From contig JAIXPX010000041.1 in the NCBI GenBank assembly GCA_027486035.1, positions 1-64,000 of the forward strand: DNA of 64,000 bases, written 5' to 3'. Shown one piece after another: positions 24,978-33,669 of the stretch. The position numbers and the translations under genes were made by a program. Each line of letters begins with the position of its first letter. Position 1 is the stretch's first letter. The notes beneath the pieces are model-generated. The model had not been told where the DNA came from. It did not search any database and saw nothing but the letters and a program-made list of their open reading frames with translations. This DNA is from Erythrobacteraceae bacterium. Lineage in GTDB: Bacteria > Pseudomonadota > Alphaproteobacteria > Sphingomonadales > Sphingomonadaceae.

Positions 24978-26576
24978 TCAGTCCTTAATCAACGCCCGCA
25001 GGCTCTCCAGCCGGTCCGCCTCGTGCGCTGGCTTGTCCCAGCGGATGCGGTGGATGCGGGGGAAGCGCATGGCGAGGCCCGACTTGTGGCGCTTGCTGGC
25101 GTGGACCGAATCGAAGGCGACCTCGAACACCAGCTCGCGCTTCACCTCGCGCACCGGGCCGAACTTGCCCACCGTGTTCTGCCGCACGAAGCGGTCGAGC
25201 TTTTTCAGCTCCTCGTCGGTGAAGCCCGAATAGGCCTTGCCGACAGGGAGCAGCTCCGCCCCCGCATCCGGATCGCCCGCCCAGCAGCCGAAGGTGTAGT
25301 CCGAATGGAAGCTTGATCGCTTGCCGCTGCCGCGCTGGGCATACATCACCACGCAATCGATCAGCAGCGGATCGCGCTTCCACTTGTACCACAAGGCGAC
25401 CTTGCGGCCCGCGACATAGGGGCTCATCCGGTGCTTGAGCATCAGCCCCTCGATCGCCTCATCGCGCGCAGTGTCGCGGATCGCGGCGAGGGCGGCGAAA
25501 TCCCCGGCCTCGACCAGCTGCGACAGATCGAAATGGCTCGCGGGCAGGCGCGGCATCAGGCCTTCCAGAGTTGCGCGGCGCAACTTCCACGGCTCCTCGC
25601 GCCAGTCCTGCCCTTCGAGCAGCATGACGTCATAGAGTCGCACGAAAGCGGGATAGTCACGCAGCATCGCCTTGGACACGGTCTTGCGTCCGAGCCTCTG
25701 CTGGAGCGCGTTGAAACTCGCCGCGCCCCCGGCCTCCCCGCCCTGCGCGCTGCCCCGCACCAGCAGTTCGCCATCGAGCACCGCATCCATCGGGAGGACA
25801 TCGAGCAGCTCGGGGAAAGTCGCCGAGATATCGTCGCCCGAGCGCGAATAGACCCGCGTTTCCCCGCCCGCCCGGACGAGCTGCACCCGGATTCCGTCCC
25901 ACTTCCACTCGGCGGCGTAATCGGCAAGATCGACCACGCCGTCCTCAAGCGGGTGGGCGAGCATGAAGGGGCGGAAGCGCGGCGTGTGCGCGAGATCGGG
26001 CACCGGGCCGCCGCTCTCGCCCCAGGCGAAGAGTTCGGCATAGGGCGGGGCGAGGGCGTGCCAATACTCCTCCACGCCCTCGACCGGCACCTCAAAGGCG
26101 AGCGCAAAGGCGGTCTTGGCGAGACGCGCCGAGACGCCCACGCGCATCCCCCCGGTGGCGAGCTTGATCAGCGCATAGCGGCCCCTGGTATCGAGGCGGT
26201 CAAGCAGGCCGGGGAGTTCCCTCGGCGCGGTCGCGCGGGTCAGTCCCGAGAGGCGCTCCACCACCTCGGCCAGCGCAAGGTCGGGCTGCGGGGCGGCATC
26301 GGCCGGCTCGGGCCAGAGCAGGCTCGCGGTCTCCGCCGTGTCGCCGACAAAATCGCGGGAGAGCGCCCACAGCACCGGATCGACGCGCTCCATCAGCAGG
26401 CCCCGGATCGTCGAGGATTTCACCGCGGGGAAATCCAGCCCGTCGGTCAGCGCGGCGAGCGCCCAGCCGCGATCGGGATCGGGCGCGGCGCGCAGGTAGG
26501 CGGCGATCAGCGCCAGCTTGCGGTTGCGGCTGGTGGTATAGACCAGCGCGTCGAGGAGCGTGGCAAATGCCTCCAT
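24978..26576 (-). CDS. ATP-dependent DNA ligase (ligase-associated repair set)
   Basis: A 532-residue ATP-dependent ligase with an N-terminal helical DNA-binding domain. The adenylation motif is EWKWDGIRVQL with Lys225, motif III-like sequences are VLDGELLV and VRLYDVMLLEG, and an OB-fold domain ends the protein (KRELVFEVAFDSVHASKRHKSGLAMRFPRIHRIRWDK). This is the bacterial type that travels with a metallo-beta-lactamase-fold exonuclease, an Lhr-like helicase and a phosphoesterase. Here only the exonuclease is near, beyond a small secreted-protein gene on the other strand. Confidence 0.94.
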   Translation of the reverse strand: MEAFATLLDALVYTTSRNRKLALIAAYLRAAPDPDRGWALAALTDGLDFPAVKSSTIRGLLMERVDPVLWALSRDFVGDTAETASLLWPEPADAAPQPDLALAEVVERLSGLTRATAPRELPGLLDRLDTRGRYALIKLATGGMRVGVSARLAKTAFALAFEVPVEGVEEYWHALAPPYAELFAWGESGGPVPDLAHTPRFRPFMLAHPLEDGVVDLADYAAEWKWDGIRVQLVRAGGETRVYSRSGDDISATFPELLDVLPMDAVLDGELLVRGSAQGGEAGGAASFNALQQRLGRKTVSKAMLRDYPAFVRLYDVMLLEGQDWREEPWKLRRATLEGLMPRLPASHFDLSQLVEAGDFAALAAIRDTARDEAIEGLMLKHRMSPYVAGRKVALWYKWKRDPLLIDCVVMYAQRGSGKRSSFHSDYTFGCWAGDPDAGAELLPVGKAYSGFTDEELKKLDRFVRQNTVGKFGPVREVKRELVFEVAFDSVHASKRHKSGLAMRFPRIHRIRWDKPAHEADRLESLRALIKD

Positions 26577-26677
26577 CAGCCGCGCCCCCCGCGCTGTTCA
26601 TTGCAACGCCATGCAAATCGGCTAAACCGCTGTTCCGGCGCGTCGTTCGAGCGCGTCAGAGAAAGGGAACCCACTCC

Positions 26678-26998
26678 ATGAAGTTTGCTCCGCTTGCCGC
26701 TCTCGGTCTTGCTGCGGCCGCCATTGCCGTGCCTGCCACCGCGCAGAATGCCCCGGCTCCGGCCCCCGCTGCTCCCGCCGCTGTCGCGCAGTTCTCGACC
26801 GCCCTGCCGATCGAGGCGCTGGTCGCCGACGAACGCACCAAGGCCGTGCTCGTCAAGCACATCGGACCGATCGACCAGCACCCGGCCTACGAACAGTTCA
26901 AGGCGATGAGCCTCAGGGATGTCGCGCCCTATTCGCAGGGCATGATCACCGACGAAAAGCTCGCCCAGATCGACGCCGATCTCGCGGCGATCAAGTAA
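26678..26998 (+). CDS. Small secreted protein of unknown function
   Basis: A 106-residue protein starting at ATG 26678, with GAAAGGGA as ribosome binding site. A cleavable signal peptide (MKFAPLAALGLAAAAIAVPATAQ) is followed by an Ala/Pro linker (NAPAPAPAAPAAVAQ). A compact domain of about 65 residues follows, containing ALVADERTKAVLVKHIGPIDQHPAYEQFKAMSLRDVAPYSQGMITDEKLAQIDADLAAIK. The domain resembles short helical periplasmic modules but I do not recognise the family. It lies between two minus-strand repair genes and is transcribed against them. Confidence 0.8.
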   Translation: MKFAPLAALGLAAAAIAVPATAQNAPAPAPAAPAAVAQFSTALPIEALVADERTKAVLVKHIGPIDQHPAYEQFKAMSLRDVAPYSQGMITDEKLAQIDADLAAIK

Positions 26999-27023
26999 GC
27001 CTTCGGGCGCGAGGACGAGGGGT

Positions 27024-28028
27024 TCAGTCATCCTCGTCCTCATACCCCACCAGCGCCAGCGCCCGGGCGCGGCGCTGGTTCAGCTCGCACCAGCGCAGCA
27101 AGGCCTCCTCGCGGCCGTGGGTGATCCAGGTCTCCTGCGGGTTCACTTCGGCGATGGTGCGGGTGAGCTCGTTCCAGTCGGCATGGTCGGAAATGACCAG
27201 CGGCAGTTCGACCCCGCGCTGGCGGGCGCGCTGGCGCACCCGCATCCACCCGCTTGCCATGGCCGTGACGGGATCGGGCAGGCGGCGGCTCCAGCGATCA
27301 TTCAGGGCTGAGGGCGGTGCGAGGATGATGCTGCCCCGCATCTGATCCTTCGTCGCATCGCTGACCAGCCGGAGGTCGCCGAGTGCCACGCCGTGTTCCT
27401 CGTAGAGCCGGCACATCGCCTCCATCGCGCCGTGGAGCCAGATCGTGTCTGTGTGGCCCGCCGCGCGCAGTTCGGCGATCACCCGCTGCGCCTTGCCCAG
27501 CGCATAGGCGCCGACGAGGATGCAGGAATCCGGGTTCTCCGCCCGCGCCTCGAGCAGTTTCCCGATTTCCCCGGCGATCGGCGGGTGGGTGAAGACCGGC
27601 AGGCCGAAGGTCGCCTCGGTGATGAAGATGTCGCAGGGCGTGACTTCGAACGGTGCGCAGGTGGGATCGGGGGCGCGCTTGTAGTCGCCGGTGATCACCA
27701 CCCGCTCGCCCGCATGTTCGAGCAGGATCTGCGCAGAGCCAAGCACGTGCCCCGCAGGCAGGCAGGTCGCCGAGACACCGCCGCCAAGGGGGATCGCCTC
27801 GCCATATTCCACCGGCAGCGCACCTTGCGAAGTTGCGTAGCGCAACTTCATGATCGCCAGCGTTGCCGGGGTGGCGATGGTCTCCCCGTGCCCGCCGCGC
27901 GCGTGGTCGGCATGGCCATGAGTGACGAGCGCCCGCGCCACCGGCCGCGAGGGATCGACCCAGGCGTCGGCGGGGACGATGTGGATGCCGTGAGGCTCGG
28001 GCCGGATCCAGGAGAAGGAGGGGCTCAT
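27024..28028 (-). CDS. DNA ligase-associated exonuclease (metallo-beta-lactamase fold)
   Basis: A 334-residue nuclease of the MBL/beta-CASP-like fold that accompanies ATP-dependent ligases (ligase-associated DNA exonuclease). The metal site HGHADH lies at 37-42. Later motifs include CLPAGHVLGSAQILLE, VITGDYKRAPDPT, ITEATFG, and the C-terminal histidine segments ISDHADWNEL and WITHGRE. It probably processes DNA ends before sealing by the ligase encoded 450 bp downstream. The helicase and phosphoesterase members of the usual four-gene set are not seen nearby. Confidence 0.92.
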   Translation of the reverse strand: MSPSFSWIRPEPHGIHIVPADAWVDPSRPVARALVTHGHADHARGGHGETIATPATLAIMKLRYATSQGALPVEYGEAIPLGGGVSATCLPAGHVLGSAQILLEHAGERVVITGDYKRAPDPTCAPFEVTPCDIFITEATFGLPVFTHPPIAGEIGKLLEARAENPDSCILVGAYALGKAQRVIAELRAAGHTDTIWLHGAMEAMCRLYEEHGVALGDLRLVSDATKDQMRGSIILAPPSALNDRWSRRLPDPVTAMASGWMRVRQRARQRGVELPLVISDHADWNELTRTIAEVNPQETWITHGREEALLRWCELNQRRARALALVGYEDEDD

Positions 28029-28035
28029 CGTGGTC

Positions 28036-28075
28036 TAAACAGAAAGGGCGCGGAAGAGGTTCCTCTCCCGCGCCC
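28036..28075 (-). terminator. Intrinsic terminator of clpA
   Basis: On the minus strand the arm at 28075-28062 (GGGCGCGGGAGAGG) pairs with the arm at 28059-28046 (CCTCTTCCGCGCCC) with one mismatch and a 2-nt loop. It is followed by TTTCTGTTT. It lies 20 bases after the clpA stop and directly before the exonuclease ATG. Confidence 0.85.
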
Positions 28076-28095
28076 CGAATGTCGTGCGGCCTGCC

Positions 28096-30450
28096 TCAGC
28101 CCTCGTCGGTTTCCGTCTCGGGCTTCTTCGCGGGCTTCTTCTTCGCCGCCGCCTTCTTGACCGGCTTCACCTTGGGCGGGGCGGGGGTCATCTCGAAGGC
28201 GGGCTTGCCGTCCTTGATGCTGACATGGACCTCGCCGCCTTCGGAAAGCTTGCCGAACAGCAGCTCCTCGGCGAGCGGCTGCTTGATCTTCTCCTGGATC
28301 AGGCGGGCCATCGGGCGGGCACCATAGAGCTTGTCGTAGCCCTTGTCGGCGAGCCAGCCGCGCGCGTCACTGTCGAACTGGATGTGGACGTTCTGTTCGG
28401 CCAGCTGGAGCTCGAGCTGGAGGATGAACTTGTCGACCACGCGGGCAACGATACTCTTGCCGAGATAGGCGAAGGGCACGATGGCATCGAGGCGGTTGCG
28501 GAATTCGGGGGTGAACATCTTCTTCACCGCCTCGTCACCCGCGTCGGCCTTCGACACGTCGCCGAAGCCGATCCCCTGCCGCGCCATGTCGGAGGCGCCC
28601 GCGTTGGTGGTCATGATCAGGACCACATTGCGGAAGTCGACCGTCTTGCCGTGGTGGTCGGTCAGGCGCCCGTTGTCCATCACCTGCAACAGGATGTTGT
28701 AGAGGTCGGGGTGGGCCTTCTCGATCTCGTCGAGCAGGAGGACGCAGTGCGGGTTCTGATCGACGGCATCGGTCAGCAGGCCGCCCTGATCATAGCCGAC
28801 ATAGCCCGGAGGCGCGCCGATCAACCGGCTGACCGAGTGCCGCTCCATGTATTCGGACATGTCGAAGCGCTTCAGCTCGATCCCCATGATCGCGGCGAGC
28901 TGGCGGGCGACCTCGGTCTTGCCGACGCCGGTGGGGCCGGAGAACAGGAAGCTGCCAATCGGCTTGTCGGGATCGCGCAGGCCTGCGCGGCTCAGCTTCA
29001 TGGCCGTGGCAAGGCGGGTGATCGCCTCGTCCTGCCCGAAGACGACGTGCTTGAGATCGCGTTCGAGGTTCTCGAGCGCCTTCTTGTCGTCCTTGCTGAC
29101 CGACTTGGGGGGGATGCGCGCCATCGTGGCGATGACCTGTTCGATCTCGCGCGCGGTGATGGTCTTCTTGCGGCGTGAGGGCGGCACGAGCATCTGCATC
29201 GCCCCGACCTCGTCGATCACGTCGATCGCCTTGTCGGGGAGCTTGCGGTCGTTGATGTAACGGGCCGAAAGCTCGACCGCGGTCTTGATCGCGTCGGGCG
29301 TGTACTTGACCTTGTGGTGATCCTCGAAGGCGGTGCGCAGACCTTTCAGGATCTTGATCGTGTCCTCGATGGTCGGCTCGTTCACATCGATCTTCTGGAA
29401 CCGGCGCAGCAGCGCGCGGTCCTTCTCGAAGTGGTTGCGGAACTCCTTGTAGGTGGTCGAGCCGATGCAGCGGATCGCACCTGACGACAGGGCCGGCTTC
29501 AGCAGGTTCGAGGCGTCCATCGCCCCGCCGCTGGTGGCGCCCGCGCCGATCACGGTGTGGATTTCGTCGATGAAGAGCACCGCGTGCGGCATGGCTTCGA
29601 GCTCGGTGACGACCTGCTTCAGCCGCTCCTCGAAATCGCCGCGATAGCGCGTGCCGGCGAGCAGCGCGCCCATGTCGAGCGAGTAGATCACCGCCTCGGC
29701 GAGCACCTCGGGCACGTCGCCCTCGATGATCTTGCGCGCAAGGCCTTCCGCGATCGCGGTCTTGCCGACGCCTGGGTCGCCGACATAGAGCGGGTTGTTC
29801 TTCGAGCGGCGGCAGAGGATCTGGATCGTCCGGTCGACCTCGGGCCCGCGGCCGATCAGCGGGTCGATCTTGCCGCTTTCCGCCTTGGCATTGAGGTTGA
29901 CAGTGAACTGGTCGAGCGCGGTTTCCTTCTTGTTGCCGCCCGCATCCTTGGTTTGCGCGGCTTCCTCGGCCTTGTCGTTGCCTTGGGGATTCTTGCTCTC
30001 GATCTGGCGACCACCCTTGCCGATGCCGTGGCTGATATAGCTCACCGCATCCAATCGGCTCATGTCCTGCTGCTGGAGGAAGTAGACCGCGTAGCTGTCG
30101 CGCTCCGAGAACAGCGCGACCAGCACATTGGCGCCGGTGACGGTGTCCTTGCCCGAGGACTGGACGTGCAGGATCGCGCGCTGGATCACCCGCTGGAAGC
30201 CCGCCGTGGGCTGGGGGTCGGCGCCATCTTCTGTCTTAAGTGATTGATATTCCTGATCAAGATACTGCTTCACCACCTCGCCCAGCTCGGCGAGGTCAAC
30301 CCCGCAGGCGCCCATCACGCCAGCCGCATCCTCGTCATCGATCAGCGCCAGCAGCAGGTGTTCGAGCGTGGCATATTCGTGCCGCCGCTCCGACGCGTTG
30401 GCGAGCGCGTTGTGCAGCGTGCGTTCGAGGTTCTGGGCGAAGCTGGGCAT
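28096..30450 (-). CDS. clpA: ATP-dependent Clp protease ATP-binding subunit ClpA
   Basis: ClpA unfolds substrates and feeds them into ClpP. The 784-residue protein has two Clp N-terminal repeats (FAQNLERTLHNALANASERRHEYATLEHLLLALI) and a first AAA domain with GDPGVGKTAIAEGLA. The second AAA domain carries GPTGVGKTEVARQLA and MSEYMERHSVSRLIGAPPGYVGYDQGG. It ends in a Lys/Ala/Pro-rich tail (VKPVKKAAAKKKPAKKPETETDEG) that goes beyond the usual ClpA end. The adaptor gene clpS, often directly upstream, is absent; a DUF1192 gene is there instead. Confidence 0.96.
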   Translation of the reverse strand: MPSFAQNLERTLHNALANASERRHEYATLEHLLLALIDDEDAAGVMGACGVDLAELGEVVKQYLDQEYQSLKTEDGADPQPTAGFQRVIQRAILHVQSSGKDTVTGANVLVALFSERDSYAVYFLQQQDMSRLDAVSYISHGIGKGGRQIESKNPQGNDKAEEAAQTKDAGGNKKETALDQFTVNLNAKAESGKIDPLIGRGPEVDRTIQILCRRSKNNPLYVGDPGVGKTAIAEGLARKIIEGDVPEVLAEAVIYSLDMGALLAGTRYRGDFEERLKQVVTELEAMPHAVLFIDEIHTVIGAGATSGGAMDASNLLKPALSSGAIRCIGSTTYKEFRNHFEKDRALLRRFQKIDVNEPTIEDTIKILKGLRTAFEDHHKVKYTPDAIKTAVELSARYINDRKLPDKAIDVIDEVGAMQMLVPPSRRKKTITAREIEQVIATMARIPPKSVSKDDKKALENLERDLKHVVFGQDEAITRLATAMKLSRAGLRDPDKPIGSFLFSGPTGVGKTEVARQLAAIMGIELKRFDMSEYMERHSVSRLIGAPPGYVGYDQGGLLTDAVDQNPHCVLLLDEIEKAHPDLYNILLQVMDNGRLTDHHGKTVDFRNVVLIMTTNAGASDMARQGIGFGDVSKADAGDEAVKKMFTPEFRNRLDAIVPFAYLGKSIVARVVDKFILQLELQLAEQNVHIQFDSDARGWLADKGYDKLYGARPMARLIQEKIKQPLAEELLFGKLSEGGEVHVSIKDGKPAFEMTPAPPKVKPVKKAAAKKKPAKKPETETDEG

Positions 30451-30585
30451 GGGAGAGGCCTTTTCAGCGGAGGTTTGCTCGCGGGCAGCGGGCGGGGAGA
30501 GGGCAATTGCCGGAATATGGGTGGGCTGGCGCGAATTGCGACTCCCCCCCTGGGGCTATGCGGTGAATTGCGTGGTGGCGCATCA

Positions 30586-30786
30586 TCATCCCGCCTTCCC
30601 GAACAGCGCATCGGCGGCGGCGCGGTGGGCGGCGGCCTTGTCGCGGTGGGCGGTCACCCGGGCGATCTCGGCCTGGAGGAGCGCGATCCGCTCGTCCAGC
30701 TCGCTTTGCGAATAGGGGCCGAGGTCTTCGCCCGCGAGGCGACTCGCCGCGTCTCCGCTGGGGCGTGGGCGATCGGGTTCTTCCAT
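30586..30786 (-). CDS. DUF1192 family small protein
   Basis: A 66-residue protein with the family core YSQSELDERIALLQAEIARVTAHRDKAAAHRAAADALFG, a short charged coiled coil ending in the typical ADALFGK. The family is widespread in alphaproteobacteria and has no known function. It starts at ATG 30786, close to the divergent quinone reductase gene, and reads towards clpA 135 bp downstream. Confidence 0.85.
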   Translation of the reverse strand: MEEPDRPRPSGDAASRLAGEDLGPYSQSELDERIALLQAEIARVTAHRDKAAAHRAAADALFGKAG

Positions 30787-30885
30787 TGCGCCGCAGCATC
30801 CGCCCCAAGCGCCTTGCTGTCAATCGGCGAGGCGGTTATTCGCAGTGGGATAGTCAGCGACCGGCCGCAGCGGGGAAAAACGACA

Positions 30886-31920
30886 ATGATTAGAGTCGCT
30901 CAGGCGGACCTGCCCGAAACCATGCAGGCCATCGGTTTCGATGCCCCGGGCGGACCGGAGGTGCTGCGACTCCAGAGCGCGCCCCTGCCGCGCCTGCGCC
31001 CTGACGATGTGCTGATCCGCGTCGCCTATGCCGGGGTCAACCGCCCCGATTGCCTCCAGCGCGCCGGGATGTACCCCGCCCCGCCGGGTGCCTCGCCGCT
31101 GCTCGGGCTCGAGGTCGCGGGCGAGATCGTCGCGGTCGGCAGCGAAGCCCCGCGCGAGCTGGTCGGGCAGGTCGTCGCCGCGCTCACCCCGGGCGGAGGC
31201 TATGCCGAATATTGCGCCGCGCACTGGCAGCACTGCCTGCCCGTGCCCGAGGGGATGCTGCTGTCCGAGGCCGCCGCGCTCCCCGAGACGCTGTTCACCG
31301 TGTGGCACAACCTCTTCGAGCGCGGCCTCGCCCGTGATGGGGAGAGCGTGCTGATCCACGGTGGCACCTCGGGCATCGGCACCACCGCGATCCTGCTCGC
31401 CAAGGCCTTCGGGCTCGCGGTGATCGTGACCTGCGGCGACGAAGCCAAATGCGCCGCTGCCACCCGTATCGGGGCGGACCTCGCGATCAACTACCGCGAG
31501 ACCGATTTTGCCGAGGCGGTGCTGGCGCACACCGGCGGCAAGGGCGTCAACGTGGTGCTCGACATGGTTTCGGGCGACTATGTGCCGCGCAACCTCAGGT
31601 GCCTTGCCGAGGACGGGCGCCACGTCACCATCGCGGTGCTTGGCGGCGTGCGCGCCGAGCTCAACATGGCGCAGATCATGATGCGCCGGCTGACGCTGAC
31701 CGGATCGACCCTGCGCCCGCGCTCGGACGCGTTCAAATCTGCGCTGGCGAGCGAGATCGCGGACAATGCCTGGCCGCTGTTCGCGGACGGGGAACTCGCG
31801 CCGGTGATGGACATGAGCTTCCCGCTGGCCGAGGCCGCTGCCGCCCATGCGCGGATGGAGGCGGGCCAGCACGTCGGCAAAATCGTGCTCGCGGTCGCCG
31901 GGGACACCGGCCGTGGCTGA
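30886..31920 (+). CDS. NAD(P)H-quinone oxidoreductase, PIG3 family
   Basis: A 344-residue medium-chain dehydrogenase/reductase without zinc ligands. Typical sequences are GFDAPGGPEVLRLQSAPLPRLRPDDVLIRVAYAGVNRPDCLQRAGMYPAPPGASPLLGLEVAG, the NADPH-binding VLIHGGTSGIGTTAILLAKAFG, and LAINYRETDFAE. It reduces quinones by one or two electrons with NADPH. ATG 30886 has GGGGAAAAA upstream; ATG 30922 is a shorter alternative that would match the plain family start. Its stop overlaps the GST start, so the two are probably coupled. Confidence 0.9.
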   Translation: MIRVAQADLPETMQAIGFDAPGGPEVLRLQSAPLPRLRPDDVLIRVAYAGVNRPDCLQRAGMYPAPPGASPLLGLEVAGEIVAVGSEAPRELVGQVVAALTPGGGYAEYCAAHWQHCLPVPEGMLLSEAAALPETLFTVWHNLFERGLARDGESVLIHGGTSGIGTTAILLAKAFGLAVIVTCGDEAKCAAATRIGADLAINYRETDFAEAVLAHTGGKGVNVVLDMVSGDYVPRNLRCLAEDGRHVTIAVLGGVRAELNMAQIMMRRLTLTGSTLRPRSDAFKSALASEIADNAWPLFADGELAPVMDMSFPLAEAAAAHARMEAGQHVGKIVLAVAGDTGRG

Positions 31921-32542
31921 GACGCTCACCCTCCACGAGGATCCCCGCAGCGGGAATTGCTACAAGATCAGGCTCACCGCTGCGCTGCTCGGCCTGCCGC
32001 TGGCGACGCGGGCCTATGACATCATGCAGGGGGAGACCCGCACGCCGGCGTTTCTGGCGAGGGTCAACGCCAACGGGCGCATTCCGGTGCTCCAGATCGG
32101 CGACGGTGCGGGCGCGCGCTTCCTGCCGGAAAGCAATGCCGCCTGCTGGTATCTCGCCCATGGCAGCCATCTGATCCCGGCGGATCGGTTCGGCGAGGCC
32201 GATTGCCTGCGGTGGATGTTCTTCGAGCAGTATAATCACGAGCCCAACGTCGCCACGCTGCGCTTCTGGCTGCGTTTCGTGGGCGAGGCGAACCTTTCGC
32301 CCGAGCAGCGCGCCCAGATCATGCCTAAGCGCGCCGGGGGCGAGGCGGCGCTGCGGCTGATAGATGAGCATCTGGCCGCTCATGCCTTCTTTTGCGGCGC
32401 GGGCGTGACGCTCGCCGATATCGCGCTGTTTGCCTATACCCACGTCGCCGGGGAGGGCGGCTTTGGCCTCGGCGACTACCCCCATGTCCGCGCCTGGATC
32501 GCGCGGGTGCAGGCCTTGCCCGGCTTCGTGGCGATGGATTGA
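31913..32542 (+). CDS. Glutathione S-transferase family protein
   Basis: A 209-residue two-domain GST. The N-terminal thioredoxin-like domain reads LTLHEDPRSGNCYKIRLTAALLGLPL, with a Ser-Gly-Asn-Cys active region, and the GSH-binding VNANGRIPVLQIGD and FLPESNAACWYLA. The all-helical C-terminal domain includes the N-capping box region GVTLADIALFAYTHVAGEGGF. GTG 31913 lies inside the end of the quinone reductase gene (8-base overlap). The pairing of a quinone reductase with a GST suggests handling of reactive quinones or electrophiles; this is inference. Confidence 0.9.
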   Translation: MAETLTLHEDPRSGNCYKIRLTAALLGLPLATRAYDIMQGETRTPAFLARVNANGRIPVLQIGDGAGARFLPESNAACWYLAHGSHLIPADRFGEADCLRWMFFEQYNHEPNVATLRFWLRFVGEANLSPEQRAQIMPKRAGGEAALRLIDEHLAAHAFFCGAGVTLADIALFAYTHVAGEGGFGLGDYPHVRAWIARVQALPGFVAMD

Positions 32543-32586
32543 TCCTGATCCGGTGGCCGTCTGGAGCGGCGGCCTGAATCCATTTC

Positions 32587-32615
32587 TTGCCGTTTTGCCC
32601 GTCTTCCCCTATCTG
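32587..32615 (+). promoter_or_regulatory. Possible trcR promoter
   Basis: TTGCCG (32587-32592) and TATCTG (32610-32615) are separated by 17 bases. The start point would be near 32622, placing the hairpin at 32628 inside the trcR leader. Confidence 0.35.
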
Positions 32616-32627
32616 GGCCCCCAAGGC

Positions 32628-32660
32628 GGCCGCTCCGAAAGGGGCGGCCCTTCTATTTTC
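32628..32660 (+). terminator. GC-rich hairpin with T-rich tail between GST gene and trcR
   Basis: GGCCGC (32628-32633) pairs with GCGGCC (32644-32649) and is followed by CTTCTATTTT. It can end the quinone reductase-GST transcript. If the promoter at 32587 is real it would instead act as an attenuator in the trcR leader. The stem sequence resembles that of the carD terminator. Confidence 0.6.
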
Positions 32661-32674
32661 AACGGAGATTCCCC

Positions 32675-33409
32675 ATGGCGACCAATCAGCCCAAGCCGCT
32701 GATGCCCCATGCCACCGCGACCTGGCTGGTGGACAACACCGCGCTCTCCTTCGAGCAGATCGCCGAGTTCTGCGGGCTGCATATCCTCGAAGTGCAGGCG
32801 ATGGCCGATGACCTGGCGGGCAGCAAGTACACCGGGCGCGACCCGGTCCATTCGGGCGAGCTGACCCAGGCCGAGATCGAGAAGGGCCAGGCCGATTCGT
32901 CCTATGTCCTCAAGATGCACAAGGCGCCCGTCGAGGTGACCCGCACCAAGGGCCCGCGCTACACGCCGGTTTCCAAGCGTCAGGACAAGCCCGACGGCAT
33001 CGCCTGGATCCTGCGCAACCACCCCGAGGTTTCGGACGCGCAGATCTCCAAGCTGATCGGCACCACCCGCAACACGATCGGCGCGCTGCGCGACCGCACG
33101 CACTGGAACATTGCCAACATCACGCCCAAGGATCCGGTCACGCTCGGCCTGTGCTCGCAGCGCGAGCTCGACGCGATGGTGGCCAAGGCCGCCAAGCGCG
33201 CCGGGATCACCGAGGATGCCGAGGCTGCCGCCCGCGGCGACCGCAACGAGCGCGAGAAGCTGATCGAGGAACTGCGCGCCGAACGCGATGCGAGCCACAA
33301 GGCCGCCGCCGAAGCCGCGCAGGAAGCCGAGGCCGAAGCATGGCTTGCCGCGCGCCGTGCCGCAGAGGCGGCCGAGCAGAAGATCGATCCCGAGAGCGGG
33401 TTCATCTGA
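32675..33409 (+). CDS. trcR: TrcR-like cell-cycle regulator (DUF1013)
   Basis: A 244-residue protein of the DUF1013 family, annotated in alphaproteobacteria as the cell-cycle transcriptional regulator TrcR. The conserved core is PHATATWLVDNTALSFEQIAEFCGLHILEVQAMADD (a helix-turn-helix-like region). It continues with PDGIAWILRNHPEVSDAQISKLIGTTRNTIGALRDRTHWNIANITPKDPVTLGLC. The C-terminal third is a long Ala/Glu/Arg-rich coiled coil (about 185-235). Good match over the whole length; the direct targets in this organism cannot be inferred. Confidence 0.9.
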   Translation: MATNQPKPLMPHATATWLVDNTALSFEQIAEFCGLHILEVQAMADDLAGSKYTGRDPVHSGELTQAEIEKGQADSSYVLKMHKAPVEVTRTKGPRYTPVSKRQDKPDGIAWILRNHPEVSDAQISKLIGTTRNTIGALRDRTHWNIANITPKDPVTLGLCSQRELDAMVAKAAKRAGITEDAEAAARGDRNEREKLIEELRAERDASHKAAAEAAQEAEAEAWLAARRAAEAAEQKIDPESGFI

Positions 33410-33421
33410 TTTTTCCTGTGT

Positions 33422-33502
33422 GCGTGCCCGCCTCGGCGGTCACGTCCTCGGCGTGTCTTTGTTGCCCTACCGCTTGGCTACGCTACGAGCACCTGCGGCT
33501 CG
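33422..33502. repeat. Dispersed intergenic repeat, copy A
   Basis: The segment opens with GCGTGCCCGCCTCGGCGG, continues with CACGTCCTCGG and ends with GAGCACCTGCGGCTCG (33487-33502). The same blocks recur in the same order at 39805-39873. It fills the 260-bp gap between trcR and the acyl-CoA ligase gene. It contains no credible coding sequence. Confidence 0.7.
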
Positions 33503-33669
33503 CGCGCGTGCGCTTGCGGCCCGTCCGATGGCGGGCCGAATGCCTGCCCTCTCCCTCTTCGACGCCCCGTGCCTGACACGGGGCGACGCTGTCTTTGGCG
33601 TGGTGGGAATCGGCGCAGGCCCCAGACTTTCGCTTGTGTATCAGGCGATTGTGCGCCAGAATTACTGAC

